From Rhexocercosporidium sp. MPI-PUGE-AT-0058 (taxonomy: Eukaryota > Ascomycota > Leotiomycetes > Helotiales), in NCBI GenBank assembly GCA_020746875.1, contig JAGTJL010000020.1:1364001-1428000 (forward strand): DNA of 64,000 nt, written 5' to 3'. The translations under genes and the position numbers were made by a program. Each line of letters opens with the position of its first letter. The first letter of the stretch is position 1. Below are positions 34,832 to 46,165 of this stretch, piece by piece. Below the pieces are notes generated by a model. The model searched no databases. It had not been told where the DNA came from and saw only the letters and a list, made by a program, of their open reading frames with translations.

Positions 34832-37637
34832 ATGTCCGCGAAGCGGGCAAGGGAAAGATAAAGGAAGCCTCTCGTACTCGTCGCTTCAAAGCTTAAGCTG
34901 TGCCTGCCCGGGTCACAGACTCCGATGCTTTCCCGTTTGAGATTCTCTGAAAGGGAAAAGACCTGCAGTATATTACTGATTTGTTGAGCACAGTACAGAG
35001 TGGAGGTGTGAGAGCTGCGTCGAGGTGTGGCTGAAGAAGTCGGCGATCCGTAGAAGTGTTCACTGGTCACATGAACATGACACGTGCCTTCGTGGTGGTT
35101 GGGAAACTTCAAGTGGTCCCCCGGGTAGAAGGCAATGAAAAACCAGTGTTAAATAACATAAATTGTATTCATGAGACCCTAGAGACCCTTGGATAATCAA
35201 AGTCTTATATGTGAGTTAGTTTCCTAGCAATCCTCAAGTGCTGGGACCGTTGTGACTTCTGCCCCCATTCAGCAGTCTAGAATACTTGTACCATATTGCT
35301 GTTTCAATATCTCAAGCCTGGATTTTTTGATTTGCGTGTTCATGCAAGAGACTCGTAGATCAAAACTGAATTCCTTGTTTGCTTATATCAGCCATGTCCT
35401 TGCAGAAGAGTTGAGGCATCAAGTGTACCATCGCCGGAGCTAAATAATTGAACTGGGGGTGCACCAGAAACAGTAAGTCGCTTGCTCGACACAAGCATAC
35501 ACATTCACGGAATGCCCTCAGTACAAGAACTCGCAAGCTCGAAAAGATTTCAGCAAACTCCAGCTCCCCTCCGCTTCTAATTGTCGGGCCCCTTGAGTTT
35601 GAATTCACTATCTTTCGTCCACCGTAGTACTGCCTCGGGGTCTCGGCAAGAATGCCGCTACAATCTAGCAGGTGGCAGTCGCTATTTTAATTTAAGCACT
35701 TACAGGTGTACTGAAATGAGGCATGGGTGTTGTTGAGAAGCTCAGGGCCCAATGGTACGTGATCAAGCCTATGACTCTAGCACATGAGAATCTCGCGTAG
35801 CATGTCAATACAGTGATCTAAACGGCCATAATCAGTGTGTGTGAGATAAACTAGTCTAGAAAGGCAAATGTTACCAGCATATTGAGTAAGAAGCAGTCGT
35901 TTTGCCCACTCGAGATTCGGAGCCTGGTAGTAATCAAAGTAAACAGATCTTCTTATCGTGTCCTGGTTCAAAGTAAGTACTGAAAGCCTTTCCTTAAGAA
36001 CTTTGATTTATATATATACATATATACATAATTTAACGACCAAAATATTTTCAAGTTAGAACTTAATTAGTTAACTAACTCTTTAATACTATAGGTAGCT
36101 TTTATAAATGCCGAGCGGCTTCCTTATATAATACAGTCGTTATGTTATAGCCACGAAGTGTACACCTTAGAATACTCTACTTCAGTGATGTCTTTCCTAA
36201 GGGCTTGCTATTTATGATCTTTAGAAGCATACATATAACGTTATATTTGCTATATTTAGGCTGTATAGTGATGATAATTTACATTTACGTTTAAAAATAA
36301 TTGATTTAAGAATAAAGGAATAACCAATTATCTAAGTTAGTAAGTAGAAGTGGCGATAATTTAAGCGAGGATAGACATAATAAGGAGGTTTAACGTTATT
36401 TGCAAGTGACTAATGAGAAACCATAGAGTCTCTGCACTATTTCTACTAGACGAAGTGATCGAGTCAACCCAATACAACCACCTCAATAACCCAGGGAATA
36501 TTGGATTGATCCAATGCTCATAGCCAAAAGAACAGGAAAGGAGGTTCAAATTAATGGCGGGGAGTACCGGCTTGCCATGGGCACTGCTGGAAACAAGAGA
36601 GCTATTTTGGAGGCAGACTGTATCCAGACTGGCAAGACCGTTGCCCGCACCTATATGCTTTCAGAGGTCGAAGCTGCTCGTGCCCTTGATACCGAACTTC
36701 AGAACTCATGCTACAACTTCCGGCTGTCCCACACCTAATGTACGGTAAATGGCAGGCACCCAAATAATTGTCATCGGCTCATCTGATGGATCCGGTAAAT
36801 CGTAAGAACTACCTGCTATAATGAGATTTTTTTTGACCATACAGGGGACTACATGTAGATGAGGAGATCCTAGCGGCATGTACCTGCGATTTCAGCACGG
36901 TATCCACGGCTTTGGTCTTGTGCGAAGGTGGAAACACACAAGTTTCCACCACTGCATGCTCATTCTTCGAACTCGAACTAGGCAAATACTCAGGAGCTGG
37001 AGCGGGTGCTTTCACAATTGGTAACTATTCATGCCAGGAACTTGTCAACTCATGTTGACAGGTTTTTTTCGAGGAGCTTTATACTCCAGCAAGACGTATC
37101 ATTCTTATATACATCTGGGGATATTATTAATCAGAAATAAGAGTACAGTACTTCCGCAAGCAGAGGAGGCTGCTCTTTACAATCGAGTATTTTGTGACCG
37201 ACTGCAATTTCCTACAGCTAGCAGAATTACTCTGTAAAAGACCGTAACAGTCCAGTTTGGTGAATAGAATTAAGCACACTTTCTTGGAATGCAAACTGTG
37301 GATTAAAAGTAAACACAAGGCAGCTTAAAAATCGTCAAAATAAGGCCGCTTGCCGAGGTCGATCCCGCACCTAGACATCCCAAAAAGGTCAAGCCGTCAA
37401 ATGGCTCGACATCAAAATGAACTCAAGACCGCTCCGAAACTACATTAACTCGGTCCCATCCCAAGAACACGGGATTTGGAGAAAATGAAAAGGGCCAAAC
37501 GACCCAGATTTACGTTATGAGTCACTAGGAATTGTTGGTAGCGAACAAATTTCGACTTTGCGACCCCCATGGAATAATAATACTTGCTCCCTCCCTTCAC
37601 AACTCGCGACATCACCACACACCTCTCCCGCCTCGCA
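34832..37637. other. Long intergenic region with AT-rich patch
   Basis: 2.8 kb with no recognised gene. About 36000-36360 is AT-rich (ATATATATACATATATACAT and TTAGTTAACTAACT patches) and looks like old repeat damage. The rest has normal composition; an unrecognised frame at 36514-36738 is listed separately. Confidence 0.5.
36514..36738 (+). other. Unrecognised 74-codon frame, possible exon
   Basis: The frame reads G-G-E-Y-R-L-A-M-G-T-A-G-N-K, then I-L-E-A-D-C-I-Q-T-G-K-T-V and later L-Q-N-S-C-Y-N-F. Amino-acid composition is protein-like, with a Cys in each half, and I have no family name. It stops at 36736 and no continuing exon with a clear splice signal is found. It could be a fragment of a decayed gene. 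Confidence 0.3.
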
Positions 37638-38909
37638 ATGGCCAACCCACCCTCCGAAGAAGCTCCAATCATCATGTCAGAGCCATCAGAATCTCGCACA
37701 GCGCGTCGCCGCCGCGAGAAAAGAGCCAAGAAGAATGCTCTCTCACACTCCAGCGACCCCGCCAACCCCGCACTCAAAGCTCAAGCTCAAGCTCCAGCCC
37801 CAAAACCTCAAATCACCAAACCACATGTCGTCAAACCCTCAATATCATACGGTCTCCAAGTCTCCGATCTGATCCTCCGCGACACCGTGCAGCTTCGCTC
37901 CTCAGCGCCCGCATTTATTGACGAGAATGAATGTTCAGGTCGAGTGAAGATGGCCTAGCTTGCGAGACTGGTGCTGTCCCAAGCAGGTCTTCCGCTATGT
38001 CAGATCCACTCCATAGACGACGCTCCAGCCGCGGAAGTAGTCAAACCTAAACTAGTTCTCGAGTTTAAGACACGGTTTAACGCAAGCAATACATTCAAGT
38101 TCGCTAAATTGCCAGCGGAATTGCGGATCATGATCGAGGAATATGTGTTTACGAAGAGTAGTGGCATGAAGCCAAAGATGCTGTGGGCGATGAAGGGGAA
38201 TAAGGAATTGTATTCTGAGGCGAAGGAGGTGTGGTGTAAGGTGAATGAGTTTGGGTTTACGTATCATGAGAGTTAGTTGAATCAGATTAGGGAGGGGATG
38301 GAGGGTGCGGAGAGAAAGTTGGTCAAGAGAGCTTCCGTTGTTGTTTCGTAAATTTCGTGCTTTCCCATCATTCTGATCTTGTACATCCTGCATTCTCTTT
38401 ACAATGTTTACTAATGGGACTACAGCAAGGACATCCAAGCCTGCACAATATTCTCAACAACCATCCTTCTCTTCCCAAACCTCACGCACCTCAACCTCCG
38501 CGTCCACACCACCAGCGGCTTCTCCCTCTCCATCCACCAGATCATCCCTAAGGTGTCGCATCTCCGCCAAGTAACTGTACAGATCCAAGGACCAAAACGC
38601 ATCATCCAGTCCCACACCCCTTTCGACGGAGCAGAGCTCTTCAGATCTTTCTTTCAGACGAGAATTGTGTTGGACAAAATGCTGGATAGGAACGGGAAGT
38701 GCGTGCGTGTGGGCCAGAGACTGCAGGAGTGGGTTTGGAGGGCGGAGGGGAAGGATGAGGTGTTCAAGCCGAGGAGTAGAAAGGTGCATATTAAGTTTGA
38801 TGACGAGGCTGGGGAGTCTGCCTTGTTGACTGAGCAGCATGGAGGGCAAGGTTCTTGGAGGAAAACTATGGATGTATTGAGTGATCGGGAGCGCTGTGCA
38901 AATACATAG
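37638..38909 (+). pseudogene. F-box-like/2EXR-type protein, two in-frame stops
   Basis: Exon 1 starts at ATG 37638 and has a basic N-terminus (A-R-R-R-R-E-K-R-A-K-K). The central part has F-K-F-A-K-L-P-A-E-L-R-I-M-I-E-E-Y-V-F, the F-box-like core of many fungal proteins. An intron at 38348-38425 (GT-AG) joins to exon 2 with L-L-F-P-N-L-T-H-L-N-L-R-V. Two TAG codons lie in the same frame: at 37956-37958 (after K-M-A) and at 38274-38276 (after Y-H-E-S). Both could come from CAG by one C-to-T change. The frame is otherwise continuous, so the gene was intact recently. Confidence 0.72.
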
Positions 38910-39820
38910 CATGCAAGCTAATACAAGACTCCTTACCTCCTGGGAAGCGTCTGAGGGCACCAAAAGCAGACCCTCATCTGGATTTCATCCAACAGAGCAG
39001 TTAGATTCCGTGATCTCACGGAATGGGTGGAAGCCGCAATAGTAGGGCCAGATCACAATATCAAAGAATCTTAGTCTTGAGGAGAGGAAGATCCACATCC
39101 GTTATTAGCGTTCTTTTAGAAGTGTGGAAGTGGGGCTATCAGGCTGGGATTAGGATCGTGGTCTTGATGAGGATCTATTTTCAGTCCACACGGAACTTGC
39201 TTTCCTTGACATTTCGAGGGCATTGAATGGTATACTGCGGTAGGGCTGGCGCTTGCCTTACTGCTTAAAATGTGCACACGAGGCCAAATCGATAGGATTT
39301 GACGGGGGAGGGTGGCAGAAATAGCCTTAGGAGACTGCATGGCTGGAGACAAAGTTGATCGGACAATATGTATTCTCGTAACGTCATTTTTCTTCCCCTG
39401 CAACTTCCACCTGGTACACCTATTCGACACATAACAAAATCACGCACGCAAGCCATGCATGAAAAAAATCAATAGCAAAGTATAGCAGGCAGCCCAATAG
39501 TAACCCCGAAGGTATTGATCATCAACAACCCGCAGAATAAAAGACCAAGCACCAAGCGCGAGAAAAAGCCCTCACCCAACGCATCATAGTACAAACAATT
39601 TGCTCATGAGGTCATGCTAAGCCAGCCATATTCGTAAAGAGTTCCAAGTCTCCATCCTCGCTAAGTGTGAAAAAGCCCATACCCGAGGGCGTCGCATCGT
39701 ACCTCGTTCCAATTTCGTCGATCGTTTCTTCGCATACCGTCCCTCTAGAATATAGCTTCGTCACACTCCGATTATAATCCTCCAAAGCTATTGTTTGGGA
39801 TGTGACCGAGTGGTAGGAAT
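38910..39820. other. Intergenic, 3' side of the reticulon gene
   Basis: About 0.9 kb without a supported gene or repeat. Confidence 0.45.
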
Positions 39821-41124
39821 TTATGTAGCGATCAAGGGCTCGTCCGCAACAGCTGGGGTTGACTTGAACTCCTCCTTTGGTGCAATGGGGAAATCCTCGC
39901 TCTTGTAAGCTGGGATGTTCTCCTTGACATCGAGAGGCTCGGTCTTGGCGGGCTTTGCGGAGGCAATTGGGGAGACAGATCGTCCTCGGGCGCTACCAAT
40001 CATCTCTTGTGCCTTGGCAGAGTAGTCACCAACAAAGGACTTGGTCGTCTCGGTGGCACGTGCGGCTTGTTGGCTGGCGAGGTTCTTGACTTGCACGGTT
40101 TGTTGGTTGATGACGGAAGAGGCCTTGGACAGGTTGGCATCGATAAGCTCCTTGTTGGTCTTGTAGACCAACGGGGTGAGGAAGAGGACGGAAGTTCCAA
40201 TGAGAGACATGCCCCAGAAAGGAACAATCTTGATCAGGTAGTAGGAGAGGAAAGCGCCGATAAAAGCCTGGCATAGGTTAGAAGGGGGGTTCCCAAACGG
40301 GACCAGGAGTACTTACAGCACCGGAAACAAACAAGTTCTCAGCAAAGACGATCTGTTGAGCCTCGATGACGAAGAAGTTGATGAGCTCATGAACATCTCC
40401 GATAAGAGAGTTCAGAGTCTCCTTGGAAACGGTATAGTACTTCTTTGGGCGAACCTGGGAGGTGAAACCGGTGGAGAAGAGACCCTTTCCCACAGCCTCA
40501 GCCAGAACCGTGATACCCAAGATCATATATGTCAGCTTGAAGCTGTATCGGATGATATCGAGGTAACGGGCGGCAAAGATGAAGATGACGGTTGCGAGGT
40601 ATGCAATGCCGGAAGCACGGGGGTGCTCCCACGACAGAAGGCTGGAGAAGAAGGAGTGGTAGTGTGTGAGGGGTTGGCCAGTGGCAGCAGGTGTAGCTGG
40701 GGTTGTGCGAGAGGCAGCGAGGTTCGAGAACTCAGTAGAGGTCTTTGCAGTCTGGTCCTTGACGTTCTCTGCGACTGGGCCTAAGAGTTATCAGCACTGA
40801 CCTCCATAGGATTTTTTTTTTTCTTTCTGTCTTCAGATAAGGTCAATTCGTACCGTTGGCGATGTTCTGTGTTATTGGGTGGTTCTTGACGGCATCGGCG
40901 GCAGCAGAGGCATCTGTTGGCAGGTTAGTTGGGCAATCCAGGAGCTCTGGAGCTTGGAGGGAACTATTTTGGATGTCAGCTTCGAACAGAAGGTGTTGCA
41001 GAAGGGGGAAGATACGGACCTCACTGTTGACCACGGTGTTCTTTGCGTTCTGCAGGCCGGAGCTGCGAGGCTCAGTCTCGATGGATGGGACGACATCGTC
41101 GTGGTGGTTGGTGAAATCAGACAT
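39821..41124 (-). CDS. RTN1: Reticulon-like ER membrane protein
   Basis: Four exons (41124-41025, 40913-40854, 40780-40317, 40267-39821) encode 356 aa. Reticulons shape tubular ER by hairpin insertion. The reticulon homology domain spans residues about 100-250: W-E-H-P-R-A-S-G-I-A-Y-L-A, then two long hydrophobic hairpins (M-I-L-G-I-T-V-L-A-E-A-V and a later segment with V-P-F-W-G-M-S-L-I-G). The N-terminus is soluble and polar; the C-terminal tail is Ala/Lys/Ser-rich and probably disordered. The donor of intron 1 is GTGAGG, which gives N-N-A-S-A-A-A-D across the splice. The gene is intact. The symbol is by homology to yeast Rtn1. Confidence 0.9.
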
Positions 41125-43025
41125 CTTTGGGAGGGGAACTCTCGATGAGCTGATTTGTTGGTTGTGGGTGGTATTTGGAGATCCCTTTGTTGAGGCTGCG
41201 GAGGGAGAGATGGGGTCTGCGGAAACAAGACGTGAAGAGGATGGAGGTTGGAGGTTGTGTTGAATTGTACTGTATTACTTGATGTCTGGGAAAGAAGCAA
41301 AGCAGGATTGGGGGAAATGGGAGGCAACGATGGGAGGGAGGTGGAGGTGGAGGTGGTGGAGGTGCAGGTGCAGGTGCAGGGAGTTCTTTCCTGTTCGAAG
41401 CGAGAGCAGCACCAGATTGGATTGGAATTATTAGGGAGAGGGCTGTGGCTAAATCAGGTTAGCGGGGGGTCGCGTGCACATGCGCAAAGGGGGGATTCTC
41501 TTTTTTCTGGTCTGTGGTCTGTGGCTTGACGTCGGGTGTTTCCTATTGCCATGACGTGTGGCGTGTGGCGTGAAGCGTGTGGCGGCGGGAAGGAAGGGAG
41601 TATTGGCGTCACAAAGGAAACAGAAGGCAGATAGATCCTCCTCCTGTCTTAGAAGTGCCTCCTCTAATCTGGCTATAGTCTACTCTTTACTCTACTCTAC
41701 GTACTGTATGTACCGCTTGCTTGAAACAAGATTGAAGTAAAGAAAAGAAAAGGAAAGAAAGAAAAATACCACCTGCTTCCTTCTCCTACCTACTTCCTTC
41801 TACAAAGGACATACATCTATCTGTCTTGTCTCTCCATGACGCGTCCTCAGCCACACGCCTACGGGATTTCCTGTGTCTGCACCATGGTTGGTCTCGTCTA
41901 ATTAGTTAGTTAGTTAGTTACTTCTCTTGGTTTTCAATGCCCTGCCCTGCCCTGCTGGTGCACGTTTGTTTACTTTCGCTCTGTGTTTGACATGTGATAG
42001 GGTCAGCTCGGATCGGGTCGGGCCAGGTCAGGTCAGGCAGCCCGCCGGTGTGATTGCGAGTTGAGGTGACGTGACGTGACGTGAGGTTTCTTATCGGCTG
42101 ACAGACAGACTGTTTGATTCAGAATAGACGGCTACTCTAGTTTGCTTTCTTGAACGCAGCAGTCAGTCGGTTGCAAACAAAACACCAGTTGACTCAATAC
42201 ATTCATTCCCGTGAGAGAGGAATTCGGTTGGTTGGTTTGCTTGAGGTGGGTGGATTTTTACTGTAGCGTGTCCCGTCACCCCCTTCCTTCCTGGTGGGGG
42301 CAGCTGTGCCCAGATGTACTAGGCCTTGGGGATTCTTGAGAATACCCTCGAGCCCCCTTCTTCCTCTCTTCTCTGCCTCTTCTTCTTCCTCCCTGGGAAG
42401 GGAATAACTTAGCCTGGAAAGGGGAATAGGGCTAATGGTTTCTTCGCCTTCTTCTTACCTTCTTCCAAAGCACTCTCCTCCTTCCCTTTACTTTCACTTG
42501 TCTATGCAGTTATGCACGTCATAATAAGACACACACTGCAAATTCAAGCCAAGCTCATCAACCGGAGCTGGAGCTGGAGCTGGAGCTGGAGCTGTTGATA
42601 CCGACCAGAGTGTTATTGTGGCGCACGGTATTTCAACTTCAGGAGAGCGAGCATGCCCGCCAAATTTCCACTGCTAGAGCCATCTTTGAACCTTTCTTTG
42701 CTGCGAGTGCGAAATACGTTGTGGGTTGAAATGCATATTGCACATATAGGCCTCGCTCTCAAGCCAGCTCGGCATATCTGGATTTCGTCCATATCCAGGT
42801 GCGCATATTACTTTGTATCGTCCTCAAGGTATCTTGCGGGTTTTGTGGCTCCAAAAGTCACCTGTGTGTAGGATAGCTAGTCGACGTATATGTGCGGCAT
42901 CGTTGGAATTCTGTATCCTTAATTTCCAAGGCGTCTCTCAACAAGGAAACCAACCAAAGCATCTCCCAGCATCTTACACGATGAAATTCTTCTTACTCAT
43001 GCCCGCCAACAGAGTCCCAGTGCCA
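41125..43025. other. Upstream region of the reticulon gene with microsatellites
   Basis: 1.9 kb containing purine-rich GGAGGT/GCAGGT repeats (about 41337-41380), TTAG repeats (41898-41922), GACGT repeats near 42064-42084 and (GAGCTG)n at 42564-42594. No gene is supported; short frames follow the repeats. Confidence 0.55.
42564..42594 (+). repeat. (GAGCTG)5 microsatellite
   Basis: Five perfect tandem hexamers. Confidence 0.9.
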
Positions 43026-44502
43026 TTATGTCGTCCAGCTCCTCAATCCCAGCACAGGTCTTCTCAATCCATCTAGTCTTTTGTCATCTATAACCCCTTT
43101 CATAAGTCCTCTCCACTTCTCCACCATCTCCTCGTTGCTCAACTCAGGATCAACTCCCCTCCCATCCTTCACGCGCGCTTCCGCTGCTTTTCCGTTCTTC
43201 CAAACTACTTCAGCTACTGTTGCCCCAATACCGCCCTCTAACCCATCGTCTTGAACACAACTTACTTTACCCATCAAGGTCCAAATCTCATCCCGCTCCA
43301 GCTTGTCACTCTGGAATTGTCTCGGCATGACTTCCCGGCCAACCATCTACGTCACAGCCACATAGGCCGCGCACATTTGGGCACCCACGCTCGTCAATGA
43401 TCTCTCAGCCTTTCACCCTCCATGGTGAAAAGCAACTACGCCAATTCCCAATGTCACGTTTTCAACCCCTTCCAGATCATTCATCAAGTCCGGATGTTCT
43501 TTCTGGAGGATTTTCACACAGTCAACAACTCCATGTGTTACTGCCATAGCCGCATACGGCTTGACTCTCACTCCTTCAATCTTCCGCGTCTCGCCCAATT
43601 CTCTACTGATTTCGTCCTGTAAGAACCTCGGCTCTTTCTCCAGTCCCTTCGAAAACATATCCAGAATCCCTCCAGAATCCCTCCATACTCTCTTTCATAC
43701 ACCATTTTGATTCCAACATACCCTCCTTTGGCAAGAAGTGCAGCAATCAAACCATTTCTGGCAGCAAATCCATGTTGCATACGCTTCACCTCACTCTCAA
43801 AATGCGCACTCATCAAGCCGCAAGCCTGAGTACAGGCAATCCCCAAAGCATCTTCAATCGCACCAGCGTCCAAAGCAAACATCTTGGAGACTGCGGCAGC
43901 AGAATCCGATCCTCTAAAGACTGCTCCTAAGTGCCATCCCATCGTGAACATGTGAGCTCCGTGGAGGGCATTGCTTACTCGTGGCTCAACTTCACGCCCA
44001 GCGAGATACCCAAGCAAGAATTTGCACCCGTGAATTTCGTCCCATTACTGGTAGAAGACTGGTTTTGCGCTGCGGCAGCTGAGAAAAGGGACGGTATGAT
44101 GATTGCATTGGAGTGGACCGGGGCGTCGCTATGCCAATCATCGAGCTCAAAGCCTTGGATGAAAGTCCCATTCACGAGCGCTACTAACAGGGGCGTGAAT
44201 TTCTAATTTTATGTCCAAATACCTTCCATATTCACGGGTCATTCGGAATCATTTGGACTTACCTTCTCCCATCCAACCACATCGCATGTTCCACCGAAAC
44301 GCTCCAAGCCAAGATGCACCTTTGCTGCTTTTTCAGACCACGGCAGGTGAGCACCGACGAGAGCACATCCTACTCCATCGAGGAGGAGATATTTAGCTCG
44401 GGTTTTGATTGTTTCTAGGATGTCGGAGGGTGTTAAAGAGGATAGCCACAGACTAAGTAGGCCAGTCGGTCCAGTTGGATTCGGGGGTCGGTTATTCATC
44501 AT
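43026..44502 (-). pseudogene. MmgE/PrpD family protein (cis-aconitate decarboxylase-like), four lesions
   Basis: The family includes 2-methylcitrate dehydratase and cis-aconitate decarboxylase. Exon 1 (44502-44263), intron 44262-44203, then exon 2 with F-E-L-D-D-W-H-S-D-A-P-V-H-S, the family signature with the active-site His. Downstream are A-L-H-G-A-H-M-F-T-M-G-W-H and V-K-P-Y-A-A, and the C-terminal part ends with L-G-L-R-S-W. Lesions: a -1 shift near 44019-44023; an 11-bp tandem duplication at 43660-43681 which shifts the frame; TGA at 43413-43415 where family members have H-G-G-W-K-A; and TAG near 43347-43349. Removing the duplication restores continuity. A real loss of function is likely. 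Exact substrate unknown. Confidence 0.82.
43660..43681 (-). repeat. 11-bp tandem duplication inside the PrpD-like gene
   Basis: TCCAGAATCCC occurs twice in a row (43660-43670 and 43671-43681). One copy fits the conserved frame; the second breaks it. Confidence 0.9.
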
Positions 44503-46165
44503 GGTTGGGGGTTTTTTGTTGGTAATACTATCGAGGTCGATAGGATCTATCTGTGGTTTTGCAGGACCTGTTTGCGTTGGATGCTGATCTGAGAGAGATT
44601 CTCGGTTTGGCCAGCTACTTCTTACATGTGGACTCCCTTAATGTGAGCTAGCTTTCGAAAAGATGGCGAAAGACACAACTTATAGATTTTAGATGAAATC
44701 CAGTGCCATTGGTACTGAACTGCCTATCTCAAGACCAGTCCCTTTCCATGCGCTTTCCGATCACGAATATTCTTGCGGGCGTGGTTGGGGTTTTCCTTCC
44801 TCGTTCCTGGTCAAGGTGGTGCGATTGACGTCAAAGCTTAGTGAAGCTACCGAGCGAAAGTCGGCCACCTGAGCAAACGATTGAGACTGAGAGAGATCAA
44901 ATCAGAAAGAAGTCTCCCATGGAGTCTTGGATACCTGTTCCATATTTCGAGTCGGGAATTCTTCCATCCGGACTTCGCAGTCCTCCACTATCATGCAATA
45001 TCTTACTCCCTCAAAAATTACCCTGACACCTTCGTTGAGTCACGACGATACATTCCGAGCAGTATTCGACAGCAAGACATTTTTATGCACTTAAGTCTGC
45101 ATGCATTTTATCCCTTGATCAATTCCCCTCTGATCTGATACACATCAAGATGTTTGGACTATGTCCATTCCTCTGTTGACAATACCTCACCTCTTTGGTT
45201 TTCTTTTTTACTAAGGTGATGTATTTCTTCATTGACCTGAGTCAAACAAGGTTTCTAAGCTGATTTACGACAATGGGGTATTTAAGCTATTCCAAAAAGG
45301 GATACAGACTAAGCAGTCGTTCTCTGTCACAAATTCAATTCTGCGAAGGCGATTTGTTCAGATAAGAGTATACTTACCTCCGCAAAGTCACATTTTCAAA
45401 AACCAAAATCTTTGATAGCATCATCCTTTTCGCCATTCATCTAGGGTCATGGAAAGGCCAACCTCAAAAACTCATAGTCATCGCCAAGAAACACTGTTCC
45501 ATAATATCATAACGGCGTTGAGCAACGATGTGGAAGTGCTTGGTAACGAACATGAATCCCGAATCAACTCTTATGTTGTCAGGCAGGTTGTTGCTAGGTC
45601 CAGATGCGGGAATTGTGCGGAGAGAATCATTTCCCATGCGGACGACGTGATTAGGGAGGTTCCGCACTGCGGTCAGACTTCACTACCCTTTTATGGACAA
45701 GCTGTTTTACTCCCAGGCACCGGCTAATTGTTCGCAATGCCCATTTTGGACCATTATAATTTCAGCCTTCTGCCAATAACCAGAATAGGTAGAATCTGAC
45801 CTGTACTGCTTTATGGGTTCCACTCTCGAACCGAGATTGACAATTTATCGTGCTGTCAATTCTTGGCCTGGCTCGGAAATGATTAGAAGGTGACATGTGT
45901 CTCGACATACAAACACAGAAGACGATACCTTTAGAGTACAGACTAGGCACGCATTACTCTTGTGAAGGCTTTAAATTTTTGATTTCCTTCGATAAACAAT
46001 CGCCCTACTTGGAAACAGATGTTGTAGATGAGACTATGATTTCCATAAGATAGTCAGTCCCTGCCGCACTTGTACTCAACATTCCCATTTCGCACGAACA
46101 ACTTTCGCATTACAAGTCCCTGCTAAATTTATCTCGTCTCTTGTACGCATAACTTTTTTGTTGCG
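44503..46165. other. Intergenic, no supported gene
   Basis: 1.66 kb between divergent PrpD-like and GMC genes, normal composition. Several open frames under 95 codons have no recognised motif. Confidence 0.5.
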
